Source: Spirochaetota bacterium
GTDB taxonomy: Bacteria; Spirochaetota; Leptospiria; Turneriellales; Turneriellaceae
Assembly: GCA_029561505.1 (NCBI GenBank)
Contig: JAKQXK010000452.1
Location: 1 to 12,739, forward strand
DNA: 12,739 bases
Direction: 5' to 3'
The number at the start of each line of letters is the position of its first letter. Position 1 is the stretch's first letter. The translations under genes were made by a program, and so were the position numbers. The notes under the pieces are model-generated. The model searched no databases, had not been told where the DNA came from, and worked only from the letters and a program-made list of their open reading frames with translations. This document shows positions 6,335-12,739 of this stretch, one piece after another.

Positions 6335-6720
6335 TGTTTGGTTCTGCCTTGGCTCACTTCGCTCAGAATAACCTGACGAATAAAGCGCAGGGAAACTTTA
6401 TCTGAGTGCTCGTCAAGATATTCGCAAAGCCGGCGCACCGCGCCGTCATTAATTGTATTCTCAGCCGTAAGAATCGGTGACCGTTTCATGCCCATCGGGT
6501 TATCACCGTCGTCAACTATCGCCAGGCGCATGCCGCGCTCTGCGGCCCAATCGAGTGCGATCTCCCGATAGGCAACCTGAAATCTGAGCATCTCGCCGTC
6601 GTCGTCTTCTGGCAGCTGCCAGATATAAATCGCCAGCCTGTTGTGCGCATCTTGAAGAAAGCGCTTCTGCAGAAACCGGTGATCCTGCTTTACGAGTTCG
6701 CGCCGAACCTCAACGAGCAT
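6331..6720 (-). CDS. Conserved-looking hypothetical protein, 129 residues
   Basis: I do not recognise this protein. It is 129 residues, soluble, and lacks a signal peptide or membrane segment. The N-terminal third is basic (LVEVRRELVKQDHRFLQKRF), followed by a hydrophobic strand LAIYIWQLP, an acidic turn EDDDGE, a helix around FQVAYREIALDWAAERG, a strand LAIVDDGDN, then a helical C-terminus (GAVRRLCEYLDEHSDKVSLRFIRQVIL). The alternation suggests a small alpha/beta fold, but no catalytic motif is evident. It is embedded in the gene train: its ATG overlaps the stop of the VKOR-DsbA gene by one base (TAATG) and its TGA overlaps the aroE start (ATGA). Coding is supported by both coupled junctions and by the lack of a better frame. 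A role tied to either neighbour would be a guess. Confidence 0.75.
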   Translation of the reverse strand: MLVEVRRELVKQDHRFLQKRFLQDAHNRLAIYIWQLPEDDDGEMLRFQVAYREIALDWAAERGMRLAIVDDGDNPMGMKRSPILTAENTINDGAVRRLCEYLDEHSDKVSLRFIRQVILSEVSQGRTKQ

Positions 6721-7937
6721 TACCTGCGCGATTCTTCGAGCAGAATCTTTTCGAGAATTCCGGGTACAAACTCAAGTGGTACACCGGGCAGTCGACGGTC
6801 ATTGATGATTGTCGTCGGCGTGCCCGTGATCTTTATTTTATTGCCGGCTGCAATATCAGCCTTGACTTTCGCCATCGTTGCCTGGCTCTTGAAGCACGAC
6901 GCCATTGCACCGGTGTTCAGGCCCGCACCCGCCGCAAGGCTTTCAATGGCGCGTTCGGTCACCGGGTTGCGAAAGAAGAGTTCTTGCTGCATGAAGACGG
7001 CGTCGTGCATCGGCCAGAATTTGCCCTGCGCTTCTCCGCATTCTATCGCGCGCGCCAGGTCGCATGCGCCCACGTGAAACGCACGTTTCATCGCGTCATT
7101 GCACTGTATGTCAAGCGGGTAATGGCGAAAAATCACGCGCACCTTGTCGCCGTGTTTTTTGACGAACTCATTGAGTACGATGCCCATGTCTTTGCAGTGC
7201 GGGCACAGCGGATCGGCAAATTCCATGATTGTGAGCACCGGGTTGGCAGCGCCTTTTGACCCCGACCTTGGTTTGTCGAGTTTGACGAGTTCGCCGGCTT
7301 TCCATTGCTTATAGAATTCATTGTTCAGCTGTTCGCGCAGCTTTTGCTCTTGTTCGGTCGCCCCGGCAACCGGAGCACTCTGCGCCTGCAGTGAAGCATT
7401 GTTCAGAAAGAAGCCAGAGCCGAACGTGGCAGCAAACAACACGCCCAATACGGCCTTGCCTGCGATTGAAATGTTCTCAGCTTTAATCATTTTGGCTCCG
7501 TCACGGTTGAAAAGGTACGCACCTGCGGCGAGTATTACAGAAGCGATATACGTAATCGCGCAGAGGCGGCAGATGCTGCCCAGCACGACGAGCGAGTAAA
7601 GAAGCAAGAAAACGTCAAAAAGTAACGCTGAGATAGAACCCCAGAAAAGCAGCCGCAGCGCAGTGTCGTTCAGCGACAGCAGCAGAAATGCCGCCAATGC
7701 TGCCATTGAACCATAAAATACATAACCGTAAAGTGCGAGCGGAAAGCCGAAAACCTTGCCCACCGCTGAATCCTTTGCCTTGTCGCAGCTGCTGGTCTGG
7801 TTGACGTCGCAGACGGCTGAGCCGAGTTCTGTCTTCGCACCGTTGTGTTCATAGATGAGAATACCTGAAAACAACAGGCCGATGAAAGCCCCGACGAACA
7901 CGAGGGTTGCGGGCAGAATGAGGGGTTTTTTGAACAT
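6720..7937 (-). CDS. VKOR-DsbA fusion: membrane disulfide-bond-forming oxidoreductase
   Basis: This 405-residue protein joins an integral-membrane vitamin K epoxide reductase (VKOR) domain to a DsbA-like thioredoxin domain, providing oxidase and quinone-linked reoxidation in one chain. The VKOR part has about five membrane spans (roughly 9-28, 65-88, 94-118, 124-144, 160-180), the periplasmic loop cysteine pair C43 and C51, the conserved Ser region (S57) before FGFPLALYG, and the active-site CRLC (C123, C126) that passes electrons to quinone. The periplasmic thioredoxin domain (~232-405) has DPLCPHC with the CPHC active site (C245, C248) and the cis-Pro loop TGTPTT (P374). Extra cysteines at 279, 292, 300 and 348 may form structural disulfides. 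The ATG at 7937 is chosen over a TTG at 7946; neither has a strong Shine-Dalgarno. It is the first gene of the long minus-strand train and diverges from a cytochrome c unit. In bacteria with VKOR this enzyme replaces DsbB. Confidence 0.92.
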   Translation of the reverse strand: MFKKPLILPATLVFVGAFIGLLFSGILIYEHNGAKTELGSAVCDVNQTSSCDKAKDSAVGKVFGFPLALYGYVFYGSMAALAAFLLLSLNDTALRLLFWGSISALLFDVFLLLYSLVVLGSICRLCAITYIASVILAAGAYLFNRDGAKMIKAENISIAGKAVLGVLFAATFGSGFFLNNASLQAQSAPVAGATEQEQKLREQLNNEFYKQWKAGELVKLDKPRSGSKGAANPVLTIMEFADPLCPHCKDMGIVLNEFVKKHGDKVRVIFRHYPLDIQCNDAMKRAFHVGACDLARAIECGEAQGKFWPMHDAVFMQQELFFRNPVTERAIESLAAGAGLNTGAMASCFKSQATMAKVKADIAAGNKIKITGTPTTIINDRRLPGVPLEFVPGILEKILLEESRR

Positions 7938-8044
7938 GAGCTGCAAGAAGAATCTTTAATTTTGCATGAGCGGGCAAGCATTTTTGAAACGGCGTCTGGC
8001 AATTCGATTGACGTGACTGCCGCCAAATAAATGTCGAGGGTGTC
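7938..8044. promoter_or_regulatory. Divergent intergenic region (promoters for both directions expected)
   Basis: This 107-base region separates the start of the VKOR-DsbA gene (minus) from the small-protein/cytochrome unit (plus), so it should hold promoters for both. On the plus strand TTGACG (8008-8013) resembles a -35, but the best AT-rich partner, TAAATG (8028-8033), is only 14 bases away. On the minus strand TTGCCC followed 17 bases later by GATTCT is weak. A short palindrome, CAATTCGATTG (8000-8010), overlaps the -35-like hexamer and could be an operator half. None of these is convincing alone. Confidence 0.4.
8036..8040 (+). promoter_or_regulatory. Ribosome binding site of the 94-residue protein
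   Basis: GAGGG precedes the ATG at 8045 by four bases. Although close, it is a recognisable Shine-Dalgarno and supports this short frame as a real gene. Confidence 0.6.
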
Positions 8045-8329
8045 ATGGCAGGTACAACACCGGGTTTCATCGACAATAAACGCACCGAAGCCGAAGCACG
8101 CGAAGATCTGTTACGCCGCGCGCTTGAAGAGCAGGTCGCGCGCAATAACCTTGCAGAACACGCGCTACCAATTGAGCGCCTGATGGATAGACTCAGCGCC
8201 GGTGAAAGACTGAAGCCAGAAGAATACGCCCTGATATCTGAAGAAATTGCCCGCATTCAGGCGCGCAACCACGATCATCTCGCAAAGCTCGACGAGTTAC
8301 TCAGCAGCCGAATCGCCGGCGAAAGTTGA
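8045..8329 (+). CDS. Small helical hypothetical protein, 94 residues
   Basis: I do not recognise this protein. It has 94 residues, is highly charged (many E, R and K), and has no signal peptide, cysteine or membrane segment, so it is probably cytoplasmic. After a short disordered start (MAGTTPGFIDNKR) it reads as helices: about 14-36 (TEAEAREDLLRRALEEQVAR), 38-52, and 56-90 (LKPEEYALISEEIARIQARNHDHLAKLDELLSS), with heptad-like Leu/Ile/Ala spacing compatible with a coiled coil or helical hairpin. A Shine-Dalgarno (GAGGG) lies before the ATG. Its TGA is 11 bases before the next gene's ATG, and that gene's Shine-Dalgarno overlaps this stop codon, so the two are probably one transcription unit. 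Any role for the protein in cytochrome function is speculation. Confidence 0.7.
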   Translation: MAGTTPGFIDNKRTEAEAREDLLRRALEEQVARNNLAEHALPIERLMDRLSAGERLKPEEYALISEEIARIQARNHDHLAKLDELLSSRIAGES

Positions 8330-8332
8330 GGG
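8328..8332 (+). promoter_or_regulatory. Ribosome binding site of the triheme cytochrome, overlapping the upstream stop
   Basis: GAGGG begins inside the TGA of the 94-residue gene and lies eight bases before the ATG at 8341. It decides the cytochrome start: a TTG at 8326 in the same frame overlaps the upstream stop and has no ribosome binding site of its own. Confidence 0.6.
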
Positions 8333-8340
8333 CTACGGTT

Positions 8341-8808
8341 ATGCGCCGCGCGCACCTGCCCGTTTGTTGTCTGCTGCTCGTGACCGCGATGGCGGCTGCT
8401 TCTAAAAAATCACCACCGGCGACCAAAACATTTGAAGAAAAAGAGCAGATCGCGATCGAGATGAAAAAAATCTCGAAGCAGCTCGACGTGCGCTGCGAGT
8501 ATTGCCACAGCGATGCCGAACGCGGGCTGAAAGAAGGTGATTACACACTGCTGACGCGCGAAGGCGAATACGCTCACGAGGCAATGTTTCCCATCAGCGA
8601 GCAATACAAGGTGCAGTGCTCGTTTTGCCATGCCGGCAACGAATTCACGCCTGCAGGCGAACGCAGTCACCAGGATATTAAATTCATGAAGAAATACAAA
8701 CGCGAAAAGCGCAAAGTGCTCTCGTGTGCTTCATGCCATATACCTGGTGAGGCAGGCAAAGAGTTTCAGCGCCTCACAAAATTCGCGAAACGCATTGGTT
8801 ATCGCTGA
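8341..8808 (+). CDS. Exported three-haem c-type cytochrome
   Basis: The 155-residue protein carries three haem-c attachment motifs, CEYCH (52-56), CSFCH (93-97) and CASCH (129-133), indicating three covalently bound haems. A signal peptide (MRRAHLPVCCLLLVTAMAAA, cleavage probably near residue 20) sends it across the inner membrane. The segment IEMKKISKQLDVRCEYCH resembles the conserved entry to haem sites in the photosynthetic-reaction-centre cytochrome subunit superfamily found also in non-phototrophs; that placement is tentative. Candidate distal ligands are H79 (EYAHEAMF), M82 and H110 (ERSHQD). The C-terminal half is strongly basic. The protein should transfer electrons in the periplasm; donor and acceptor are unknown. 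It lies 11 bases after the 94-residue gene and ends 30 bases from the convergent rep gene. It diverges from a disulfide-forming VKOR-DsbA gene, a possible but unproven link, since cytochrome c maturation depends on cysteine redox state. Confidence 0.9.
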   Translation: MRRAHLPVCCLLLVTAMAAASKKSPPATKTFEEKEQIAIEMKKISKQLDVRCEYCHSDAERGLKEGDYTLLTREGEYAHEAMFPISEQYKVQCSFCHAGNEFTPAGERSHQDIKFMKKYKREKRKVLSCASCHIPGEAGKEFQRLTKFAKRIGYR

Positions 8809-8820
8809 ACTTCTGTTCAG
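8805..8820. terminator. Short hairpin at the convergent cytochrome/rep junction
   Basis: CTGAAC, loop TTCT, GTTCAG forms a perfect six-base-pair stem with a four-base loop. It includes the cytochrome stop codon and sits in the 30-base gap between convergent genes. No T-run follows on either strand, so it is at most a weak, possibly factor-dependent or bidirectional end signal. Confidence 0.3.
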
Positions 8821-8838
8821 GTTACCCTTCAAAAGCCT

Positions 8839-10878
8839 TCAGATATTCAAGAGCATGCTCTCGAGCGCGGCAAGGTCACCGGCTTCGGCAGTTGTGCTTT
8901 CCCATTCGAGCAGCTCGGTGGGCAGTTCGTCGAGAAAGCGCGACGGCGTGGCATCGGTAATGAGGCCCCTGTTTTTGCGGGTGCGCGAAAGCGTGAGATA
9001 CAGTTTTGCTTTTGCACGGGTCAGCGCGACATAAAGCAGCCGGCGCTCTTCTTCGATACCCTGCACTTCGTTCGCTTCGGTTTCATTGTCTATCGACCGC
9101 TGGTGCGGCAAAATGCCATCTTCAAGGCCCGTGACGAATACTGTATGAAATTCAAGTCCTTTCGCCTGGTGAATCGTCATGAGCTGCACTTTCGGCGTTT
9201 CTGATTCGTTTTCTTTGTCATCGGCGGTCAGCAGCGCGACGAATTGCAGGTATGTATAAAGATTGCGCTCGGCGCCTTCGCCCATATTCGGCAACTGGCG
9301 GTCGCTGTTCTCGAAATCATCTACCGAGCGCATTAGCTCGCGCACGTTCAGCAGTTTATTGATAATTTTTTGCGCGTCGACTCCCTGGCGCACATATTCG
9401 CGCTCGAGCTGCAGTGCGTCGACAAGGTTCTGTGCTGCTTTGGCCAAGTTTCCCGTCTTGCGAATTTCATGCTCATGCGTCGCGATGAATTCTTTGAATT
9501 CCATGATGCCGGCGAGAGTCGCGGCATTGATGTCGATTTCGCACATTTCAATCTCGGCCAGAACATCCCAGAGGTGCTTTTTATTCAGCTGTGCGTATTG
9601 CGAGAGCCGCTGAATCGCCGTTTCAGAAATGCCACGTTTCGGCATGTTGAGAATGCGCGAGAGCGAGCGGTCGTCTGCATGGTTTGCAAAAAAGCGCAGG
9701 TAAGCGAGCACGTCTTTGATTTCGGTGCGGTCATAAAACTGGTAGCTGCCACTCACATGGTACGGAATGTTTCTCTGCCGCAAGACCTCTTCGAAAGAGC
9801 GGCTCTGAAAATTGGTGCGGTAAAGTACGCAGAAGGCTGAGTACTCCCCCCTGATTTTGACCTTTTCGGCTATGATCGTGTCGGCGACGTATTCGGCTTC
9901 ACCCAGACCGTCGGCAGCCTCGAAGACGATCGCGCGATTGGGTGTGCGCCGCTCACTGAACAGCCGTTTTGGGTGGCGCGCGGTGTTGTTTTCTATGAGT
10001 TTGTTTGCGATGTCGAGAATGTACTGGTCAGAGCGGTAGTTCTGCTCGAGAGCAATGATGTCCGCTTCAGGAAACCGTTCTTTAAATTCGAGCATGATTC
10101 GGGTATCAGCCCCGCGCCACGAATAGATCGACTGGTCATCGTCACCCACCGCGCACAGGTTAAAAGGTTCACGCATCAGCTGGCTCAAGAAACGAAACTG
10201 CAGCGGATTCGTATCCTGAAACTCGTCAGCGAGAAAATGCGAAAAACGTTCACGGTAACCCTCGCGAACTTCGTTGTCGTTGCGCAGCAGCCGCTCAGGT
10301 ATCAAAATGAGGTCGTCGAAGTCGAGCGCATTCATACCCGCGATGCGCCCGACGTAAGTATCAACAATTTCGGTTATGGGTCGCTGCGGTACGCGCAGCC
10401 GCCAGATATCGTCGGCGAAATAGTCGCTCATCGCTTCGCCGCTGTTTTTCCAGTCTGAGATTGCCTTGATGAGCTTTTTTTCATCGAACATGTCGGTATC
10501 GACACCCGATTGCACGAGCACCTCGCGCGCGAGCGTCAGCTGGTCATCTTGACCCATGATGGAAAAGTTTTTGCCCACGCCAGCTTTTTCAGAATTTTCG
10601 CGCAGTATCATGAGACCGAGGCTGTGAAAGGTACCAATAAAGATGCCGCGTGGATTCTTACCCACGAGTTCGCGAACCCGCTCACGCATTTCGCGCGCCG
10701 CCTTGTTGGTGAACGTAACCGCGCAGATTGCCGACGGTTTAAGCCCCCGTTTCATCAGGCGCACGATGCGGTTCACAATGACACCCGTCTTGCCAGAGCC
10801 CGCGCCTGCCAGCACGAGCAAGGGGCCGTCGCCGTGGTCGACGCAGGCGGCTTGCATGTCGTTCAGCGGGTAGGCCAC
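8839..10878 (-). CDS. rep: ATP-dependent DNA helicase, Rep-type (UvrD/Rep superfamily 1A)
   Basis: This is a 3'-to-5' single-strand DNA translocase/helicase that helps replication forks pass obstacles or restart. Of 679 residues (E. coli Rep 673), the Q-motif region LNDMQ (5-9) and Walker A AGAGSGKT (24-31) are followed by VTFTNKAAREM (54-64), TFHSLGL (83-89), motif II DEFQDT (218-223), motif III VGDDDQSIYSWRGA (244-257), motif IV LEQNYRS (277-283), a 2B-domain stretch with YDRTEIKDVLAYLR, then C-terminal VQLMTIHQAKGLEF and EERRLLYVALTRA. DDDQSIYSWRGA, TFHSLGL and PSRFLDELP read closer to Rep than to UvrD/PcrA, but a PcrA/UvrD label remains possible. The start is GTG at 10878: an in-frame stop lies just upstream, and the next Met would cut the Q-motif. 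The gene is 55 bases downstream of the SulP-carbonic anhydrase gene and may be co-transcribed. Confidence 0.93.
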   Translation of the reverse strand: MAYPLNDMQAACVDHGDGPLLVLAGAGSGKTGVIVNRIVRLMKRGLKPSAICAVTFTNKAAREMRERVRELVGKNPRGIFIGTFHSLGLMILRENSEKAGVGKNFSIMGQDDQLTLAREVLVQSGVDTDMFDEKKLIKAISDWKNSGEAMSDYFADDIWRLRVPQRPITEIVDTYVGRIAGMNALDFDDLILIPERLLRNDNEVREGYRERFSHFLADEFQDTNPLQFRFLSQLMREPFNLCAVGDDDQSIYSWRGADTRIMLEFKERFPEADIIALEQNYRSDQYILDIANKLIENNTARHPKRLFSERRTPNRAIVFEAADGLGEAEYVADTIIAEKVKIRGEYSAFCVLYRTNFQSRSFEEVLRQRNIPYHVSGSYQFYDRTEIKDVLAYLRFFANHADDRSLSRILNMPKRGISETAIQRLSQYAQLNKKHLWDVLAEIEMCEIDINAATLAGIMEFKEFIATHEHEIRKTGNLAKAAQNLVDALQLEREYVRQGVDAQKIINKLLNVRELMRSVDDFENSDRQLPNMGEGAERNLYTYLQFVALLTADDKENESETPKVQLMTIHQAKGLEFHTVFVTGLEDGILPHQRSIDNETEANEVQGIEEERRLLYVALTRAKAKLYLTLSRTRKNRGLITDATPSRFLDELPTELLEWESTTAEAGDLAALESMLLNI

Positions 10879-10933
10879 GATGCCAGTCTGCTAATGTGAC
10901 ATAATGCGGCGACCAGAAGTCGCGCAGGCAGGC

Positions 10934-12739
10934 TTAAACCTTGTAACGGAATATGGGTTCAAGATCAGTGGGGCTGTTCATTTTGATCGGCAGCTCCCTT
11001 ATATACCCGGTGCTCAGGTCGACGACCCAGCCGTGCAGCTCGATCTGGCGCTTTTTCCAGGCTTTCTGAATAATTGTTGTTTTGGCCAGGTTGCGCACCT
11101 GTTCTATCACGTTGAGTTCGACGAACATACGCTCGCGCAAGCGCCTGTTGTTGATGTGTTCCAGTTCGACCGCGTGTGCCGCATAGACCTCTTTAATATT
11201 GCGCAACCATTTGTTTGCGAGCCCCAGATCAACATTTTTCATCGCTGCCGCAACGCCGCCGCACTCATAATGCCCGCAGACGATCACCTGCTTGACCTTT
11301 AAAACCTCAACGGCATACTGCAGCACAGACAGCATGTTGAGATCGGTATGCACGACGAGGTTTGCCACGTTGCGGTGGATAAAAATTTCACCGGGTTCGG
11401 TTTTGGTGATTTCATTAGGCGGTACCCGGCTGTCAGCGCAGCCAATCCACAGCACCTGCGGTTCTTGCCCGCTTGCGAGCTTGTCAAAATAGAGCCGGTC
11501 GCGCTCGAGATTTTCAGCAACCCAGCTGCGATTGCCGTGCAGCAGCCGGCGGTACATGACCGACTTGACGCTTTTTAAGTCGGTCTTCTCAGGTATATAC
11601 GGTAAATTTTTTTCTTGCAGAATGATGTTGCGGTTGGGGGCGCTTTCGCGAAATTCGGTGATAAGCTCGGCGATATCGTGGTGAATACGCTGGGGATTTT
11701 CAGCGTACAGGGTCACCTTAGCTCCGTTGGGTATCTGGCGCAGTTCTTCGCTGAAACTGGCGCGGTGCATGAAACTGATATCGTCGGTGAGACGAATCAG
11801 GTGCTCGCCATCTTTTATTGAAGAGAAATATCCCTTCTGAAAGTTGCTCCGCAGAATAAAACCCAGGGCGACCAGAAAACCGATTCCTGTGCCTATTAGC
11901 ACGTCTGAAAAAATAACGGCAATAATCGTCACGACAAACGGAACAAATTGTTCTTTGCCCGAAACCCATTGTTCGCGAAAAACTTCGTAGCTGCTCAGTC
12001 GATAGCCGACAGCCGCGATAATTACCGCGAGCGCGGCGAGTGGTATGAGGTTGAGAACCGAAGGCAAAACAAAGAGCGCGAGCAGAAGCAACACACCGTG
12101 CATGATTGTCGAGCTGCGGTGCGTGGCGCCTGAATTGGCGTTCGTGACCGTGCGAATGATGACCGTCGTCAGTGGCAACCCGCCGGCGAATCCGCTCAGC
12201 ACATTGGCTGCACCCTGTGCGCAGAGCTCACGCTTTTTGTCAGTCACACGGCGCTGTGGGTCTATTTTATCGGCAGCCTCTAGGCCCAGAAGCGATTCAA
12301 AGCTGCCGACAATCGCGAGTGTCAGCGCGACAGACCACACCTCTTTCTTTTTCAGCAAAAGCGAGAAATCGAGGTTTGCGAAGTGATGGCCAAATTCGCT
12401 GAAAGAAGCGCCGCCGGGCAGGCGCAAAAGGTGTGAGTCTGTGAGGTCTTTCAGCCAGCTGATCTTGCCAGCGATCATATTCAAGAATACGGCGGCGACG
12501 ACCGCGACAAGTGCACCCGGTATCATCTGCAGAACGGCGTGGCGGTTTTGCACAAAACGGTGCCAGGTCACGAGCAGCGCGACAGAAGTGACCGAAATAA
12601 GAATCGCGGTCGCGTTGAGATAGCGCGTCATGATCCAGAGTTCTGAAAAAGTGTTGTGACCGTCGGGTTGAATGAACTCCATATCGCCGACAAAATCAGA
12701 GTCATAACCGAACAGGTGCGGAATCTGCTTCAGAATAAT
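10934..12739 (-). CDS. SulP anion transporter fused to beta-carbonic anhydrase, partial (N-terminus beyond window)
   Basis: The frame is open to the window edge. The 19 codons upstream of the Met at 12682 read IILKQIPHLFGYDSDFVGD, a conserved SulP stretch, so that Met is internal and 601 residues are visible. Numbered from that Met, residues 1-~280 carry the later membrane spans of a SulP transporter, with the family segments SFESLLGLEAADKIDP (127-142) and GFAGGLPLTTVIIRT (164-178). Residues ~293-356 are a divergent STAS-like domain (DISFMHRASF, then an AKVTLYA strand, HHDIAELITEF). Residues ~375-582 are a beta-carbonic anhydrase: zinc ligands C415, H471 and C474, with the D417-R419 dyad of CADSR, HRNVAN (436-441) and GHYECGG (470-476). 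The enzyme interconverts CO2 and bicarbonate, and the transporter half probably carries bicarbonate or another anion, so the fusion would couple uptake to hydration chemistry on the cytoplasmic side. The gene ends 55 bases before rep. The anion carried cannot be told from sequence. Confidence 0.93.
   Translation of the reverse strand: MILKQIPHLFGYDSDFVGDMEFIQPDGHNTFSELWIMTRYLNATAILISVTSVALLVTWHRFVQNRHAVLQMIPGALVAVVAAVFLNMIAGKISWLKDLTDSHLLRLPGGASFSEFGHHFANLDFSLLLKKKEVWSVALTLAIVGSFESLLGLEAADKIDPQRRVTDKKRELCAQGAANVLSGFAGGLPLTTVIIRTVTNANSGATHRSSTIMHGVLLLLALFVLPSVLNLIPLAALAVIIAAVGYRLSSYEVFREQWVSGKEQFVPFVVTIIAVIFSDVLIGTGIGFLVALGFILRSNFQKGYFSSIKDGEHLIRLTDDISFMHRASFSEELRQIPNGAKVTLYAENPQRIHHDIAELITEFRESAPNRNIILQEKNLPYIPEKTDLKSVKSVMYRRLLHGNRSWVAENLERDRLYFDKLASGQEPQVLWIGCADSRVPPNEITKTEPGEIFIHRNVANLVVHTDLNMLSVLQYAVEVLKVKQVIVCGHYECGGVAAAMKNVDLGLANKWLRNIKEVYAAHAVELEHINNRRLRERMFVELNVIEQVRNLAKTTIIQKAWKKRQIELHGWVVDLSTGYIRELPIKMNSPTDLEPIFRYKV

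Noticed and set aside
9370..10458. Long plus-strand open frames (156 and 161 residues) within rep
   Set aside because: They are antisense to conserved helicase motifs; open antisense frames are expected from the codon bias of this composition.
10909..10923. Short GCGAC/GTCGC hairpin between the SulP-carbonic anhydrase gene and rep
   Set aside because: The stem has only five base pairs and no T-run follows on the transcribed strand, so chance is a good explanation.
12680..12682. ATG at 12682 as the start of the SulP-carbonic anhydrase gene
   Set aside because: The frame continues open to the window edge, and the upstream 19 codons match the conserved SulP segment ILKQIPHxxGYDxDFxGD. The gene is truncated by the window, not started here.

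Overview
The window looks like a chromosomal segment of a diderm (Gram-negative-type) bacterium with a base composition near half G+C. The evidence is secreted and haem-c proteins, a membrane disulfide relay built on VKOR rather than DsbB, and dense head-to-tail genes with ATGA/GTGA/TAATG/TGATG junctions. VKOR-DsbA relays, SulP-carbonic anhydrase fusions and HslU together would fit a leptospiral spirochaete of the Turneriella/Leptonema type. That placement is an inference from gene content and style, not a demonstrated identity.

Right part, minus strand (12739 to 8839): a SulP anion transporter fused through a STAS-like segment to a beta-carbonic anhydrase, with its N-terminus beyond the window edge. 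It is followed by a Rep-type SF1A DNA helicase. Middle, plus strand (8045 to 8808): a two-gene unit made of a small helical protein of unknown function and an exported three-haem c-type cytochrome. It converges on the helicase gene and diverges from the next block.

Left part, minus strand (7937 to 1): a long, tightly packed gene train. In transcription order it contains a VKOR-DsbA fusion, an unrecognised 129-residue protein, aroE, aroK, a 79-base gap, a degenerate sigma54-activator-like regulator, rsmD, a 73-base gap, an enoyl-CoA hydratase/isomerase-family protein, hslU, and a TPR-type secreted protein cut by the window edge. Most junctions overlap by 1 to 4 bases, which suggests translational coupling. 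There is no gene-free stretch over 300 bases; the longest is the 107-base divergent region at 7938-8044.

Most of the content is housekeeping: the shikimate pathway, 16S rRNA methylation, a protein-unfolding ATPase and a DNA helicase. The most unusual item is the regulator at 3230-4720. It keeps the overall plan of an NtrC-family response regulator (receiver, AAA+, Fis-type helix-turn-helix), but the Walker A, Walker B and GAFTGA elements are gone and the receiver acidic pair is missing. Other points of interest are the two membrane fusions, the probable isomerase chemistry of the crotonase-family protein, hslU without an adjacent hslV, and a G8 tract lying on the codons of the substrate-binding GGG motif of aroK. 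I saw no mobile element, CRISPR array, tRNA or rRNA.
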